Shown here in pieces: positions 56,007 to 58,230 of a DNA stretch of 58,230 nt. Numbering within the stretch: position 1 is the first letter of the stretch; each line of letters opens with the position of its first letter. Made by a program: the position numbers and the translations under genes. This DNA comes from Bradyrhizobium centrolobii (GTDB lineage: Bacteria; Pseudomonadota; Alphaproteobacteria; Rhizobiales; Xanthobacteraceae). The DNA is taken from assembly GCF_001641635.1 (NCBI RefSeq), contig NZ_LUUB01000036.1, positions 21,899-80,128 of the forward strand, in the 5' to 3' direction. A model generated the notes under the pieces. That model searched no databases. It was not told where the DNA came from and saw only the letters and a list, made by a program, of their open reading frames with translations.

Positions 56007-57179
56007 TCAGGCCGGCTGCGGCGTCCTGATCTCGCGCGGCAGGATGATCGCCGCCGCGATCGCCAGCAGACAGAGTGCGGCGAAGGCGTGCAGCATCGTG
56101 ACAAAACCGCCCTGCTCGTAGAGCCAGGCGACCAGGCCGACGGAGGCACCGGCCGCGGTGAAGCCAACAAAGTAGCGCACCGCATAGGCGCGCGAGCGCC
56201 ACTCTTCCGTGGTGTACTTGCCGACCATGGCGTCATTGACCGTGACCTGCCCGAACGCGCCCATGACGATGCCGATCGAGACCACGATCAGCGGCAGGTT
56301 GGACAGACTCGCGGCGAGATACAGGAACGGCGCCAGCATGAAGGACAGCGGCAGCGCCACCGTCTTCAGCGAATAGTGGTCGAGCAGCCGGCCGATCGTG
56401 TATTGCGTCATCGCGCCGAAGACGTAGACGCAGGCCGCGATGACGCCGAGCAGCGCCGGGCTTTTGGTGAGGTCCGCAAGCCGCTCCGCGAACAGCTTTG
56501 GCAGGGCGACCGTGACGGCATTGAATGTCGTCGAGATCGCGATCACGACGATCAGCAGCGACAGCACCACGCGCCACATGTCCTGCTTCGCCACCCGCGC
56601 CTGCGCCGCCGCCTGCTTGGTGCCCTTGCGGTCCTCGTGCACGACGGTCATCGCGAAGACGATGCCGATCAGGACGGTGACCACGCCCGGGACGATGAAG
56701 GCAAAGCGCCAGCCGAGATACTGGCCGATCACGCCGGTGACCAGCGCCGAGGACGCGACGCCGAGATTGCCCCAGACGCCGTTCAGACCCATCTCGCGGC
56801 CGAGCTTGTCGGCGTAGGACACGATCATCGCGGTGCCGACGGGATGGTAGATCGAGGCGAAGATGCCGATCGCGAGCAGCGCCGCACCGAGCTGCGCCGG
56901 CGTGTGCACGAAACCGACCGAGATCATGGCCCAACCGATGCCGATGAAGAAGATCAGCATCATGTGGCGGCGGCTCCAGCGGTCCCCGAGCCAGCCGGTC
57001 AGCAACGATCCCGCGCCGAAGGCGACGAAGCCCGGCGTCGCGTAAGGAAGCAATTCCGAATAGGCCATGCCGAGCGCCGGCCCCATGACGATCACGGCGG
57101 CGGCGAAGATCAGCATTGAATAGTGATCGATGAAATGAGCTGCGTTGATAAAGCCGATGACCCGGCCGGGGCTGTTCAT
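56007..57179 (-). CDS. MFS transporter
   Basis: A 390-residue protein with 12 predicted helices. The loop-2 motif GWLGDRWSRRHMM between helices 2 and 3 and SYADKLGREMGLNGVWGNLG in helix 4 are typical of MFS exporters with the fosmidomycin-resistance-like fold. The substrate is unknown. Start at ATG 57179. The AraC gene runs divergently 61 bases away and is its likely regulator. Confidence 0.88.
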   Translation of the reverse strand: MNSPGRVIGFINAAHFIDHYSMLIFAAAVIVMGPALGMAYSELLPYATPGFVAFGAGSLLTGWLGDRWSRRHMMLIFFIGIGWAMISVGFVHTPAQLGAALLAIGIFASIYHPVGTAMIVSYADKLGREMGLNGVWGNLGVASSALVTGVIGQYLGWRFAFIVPGVVTVLIGIVFAMTVVHEDRKGTKQAAAQARVAKQDMWRVVLSLLIVVIAISTTFNAVTVALPKLFAERLADLTKSPALLGVIAACVYVFGAMTQYTIGRLLDHYSLKTVALPLSFMLAPFLYLAASLSNLPLIVVSIGIVMGAFGQVTVNDAMVGKYTTEEWRSRAYAVRYFVGFTAAGASVGLVAWLYEQGGFVTMLHAFAALCLLAIAAAIILPREIRTPQPA

Positions 57180-57240
57180 AGATGAATCCTCTCCTGCTCC
57201 GAAATCGGTTATATGTCGGGGGCATGACGGGATGCGGCCA

Positions 57241-58038
57241 ATGACTGTCGTCGAAACGCCAATCAGGGAAGTCCGGGGCAACCACCGCTCGACCGCGGGC
57301 GTGCACCTGGTCGCGCGCGATTATCCCAAGGGGATGCGGCTCGACCCGCACATGCATCGCGAGGCCCAGCTCGTCTACGCCGCCAAGGGCACGATGCAGG
57401 TGACGACGCCGAAGGGGCGCTGGCTGGTGCCGCCGGATCGCGCGGTCTGGGTTCCGGCGGGGCTCGAGCACGCCATCGACCTGCTCGCCGACATCGAGAT
57501 GCGCACGCTTTATTTCGACCTGCCCTGGCTGAAGCGCGAACAGCGCTATCAGGGCCTGACCAAGGAGTTCGTGGTGCGGGTGTCGCCGCTGCTGCACCAG
57601 GCGATCCTCGCGCTGTTTGATTCCCGCAACACGCCCGCGCGCACCGAGCTCCTGGTTCGCCTGGTGATGCTGGAATTGCACCAGGCCGAGGATTCCGCGA
57701 CCTTCGTGCCGCTGCCGCACGAGCCGCGCTGCCGTCGCGCGGCCATGATCGTGCTCGACGATCCCACCGGCCTGCACGACATCGACACGCTGGCGCGCGA
57801 GGTCGGGACCTCCGCGCGCACGCTGTCGCGCTTGTTCTCCACGGAGACGCAACTGAGCTTCAAGAGCTGGTGCCAGCGCGCCCGGATCGCCGCGTCAATC
57901 CAGCGGCTCTCGACGGACGCCGGCGTGTCGGTCAAGCAGCTCGCCGCCCAGCTCGGCTATGCCAGCGTGCCCGCCTTCTCGGCCGCCTTCCGTCAGGTGA
58001 CCGGACGAACGCCGACGGAGTTTGCGGGGAAGGATTAG
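57241..58038 (+). CDS. AraC-family regulator with cupin sensor
   Basis: A 265-residue regulator. The N-terminal cupin (DPHMHREAQLVYAAKGTMQVTTPKGRWLVPPDRAVWVPAG) senses a small molecule. The C-terminal AraC domain (about 165-262) has DIDTLAREVGTSARTLSRLFSTE and VKQLAAQLGYASVPAFSAAFRQVTGRTPTEF. An in-frame ATG nine bases upstream (57232) is an alternative start. Regulators of this type often control a divergent MFS exporter, as here. Confidence 0.87.
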   Translation: MTVVETPIREVRGNHRSTAGVHLVARDYPKGMRLDPHMHREAQLVYAAKGTMQVTTPKGRWLVPPDRAVWVPAGLEHAIDLLADIEMRTLYFDLPWLKREQRYQGLTKEFVVRVSPLLHQAILALFDSRNTPARTELLVRLVMLELHQAEDSATFVPLPHEPRCRRAAMIVLDDPTGLHDIDTLAREVGTSARTLSRLFSTETQLSFKSWCQRARIAASIQRLSTDAGVSVKQLAAQLGYASVPAFSAAFRQVTGRTPTEFAGKD

Positions 58039-58051
58039 CCCCCACTCTCGG

Positions 58052-58153
58052 TGTCATTGCCCGCGAAAGCGGGCGATCCATTATTCCAGAGACGGCAGTG
58101 GGATACGGAGAGGCCGCGGCGTACTGGATGCCCCGCCTCCGCGGGGCATGACA
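58052..58153. repeat. Inverted intergenic repeat, family C
   Basis: Inverted copy of the element at 4238-4340: it starts tgtcattgcccgcgaaagcggg and ends ccccgcctccgcggggcatgac. It lies after the AraC gene in the last 190 bases of the window, which contain no gene. Confidence 0.75.
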
Positions 58154-58230
58154 GCGTGCTTTGGGGCGAGTACGCCCGCTGCACCCACATTCGCGACCGT
58201 CATCGCCCGCCTTGTGCGCAATTGCGCACT

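Overview
The window looks like a chromosomal segment of a Bradyrhizobium or a close relative (Alphaproteobacteria, Hyphomicrobiales). I base this on the high G+C content and codon use, an intracellular PHB depolymerase, and the many peptide transport, GMC, FMO and AraC genes. Six families of short inverted intergenic repeats typical of that group also occur. This assignment comes from recognising families, not from a database search.

Left part (1-13.4 kb): ordinary metabolic genes. They include a 3-mercaptopyruvate sulfurtransferase cut by the window edge, a second rhodanese, a VWA/MoxR pair with a GlsB-type membrane protein between them, a GMC oxidoreductase, a GNAT acetyltransferase, an SMP-30 lactonase-like protein, an AraC/GyrI regulator, an enolase-superfamily dehydratase candidate and a GST. 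A gene-poor stretch at 4.2-5.3 kb is filled with repeats and holds a sequence that can fold into a three-way junction. Next come phaZ and a compact five-gene unit at 14.7-18.4 kb: a small secreted protein, a DUF305 protein, a YVTN propeller, an ECF sigma factor and its anti-sigma factor. A perfect 22-bp direct repeat flanks this unit, and its left copy is the 3' end of phaZ.

Middle part (18.7-29.6 kb): a peptide/opine-type ABC uptake operon with a substrate-binding protein, two permeases and a fused double ATPase. It also holds an FAD amine/amino-acid oxidoreductase and a 2-hydroxyacid dehydrogenase. A cupin-XRE regulator is divergent from it, and an orphan hybrid histidine kinase follows.

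Accessory island (about 29.6-38.9 kb): visibly more A/T-rich, with decayed transposase pieces and a frameshifted pseudogene. Its core is a tight four-gene operon: a zinc-ribbon/cyclase-like/ATPase/TPR protein, an unrecognised 159-residue protein, a class I methyltransferase and a cytochrome P450. Beyond the IS relics lie a CMP/dCMP-type deaminase and a convergent HpnG-like nucleosidase in which the usual catalytic Asp is Asn. This is the best candidate for an undescribed system.

Right part (38.9-58.2 kb): an AraC regulator with a divergent cupin and a flavin monooxygenase, a secreted protein with a possible transglycosylase-like motif, and an NAD-dependent epimerase. These are followed by a phosphoesterase/di-haem cytochrome c peroxidase pair, a solute-binding protein, an RND efflux adaptor-pump pair, a CPA2 antiporter fused to two USP domains, and an MFS transporter with a divergent AraC regulator. 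No tRNA, rRNA, integrase or CRISPR array was seen.
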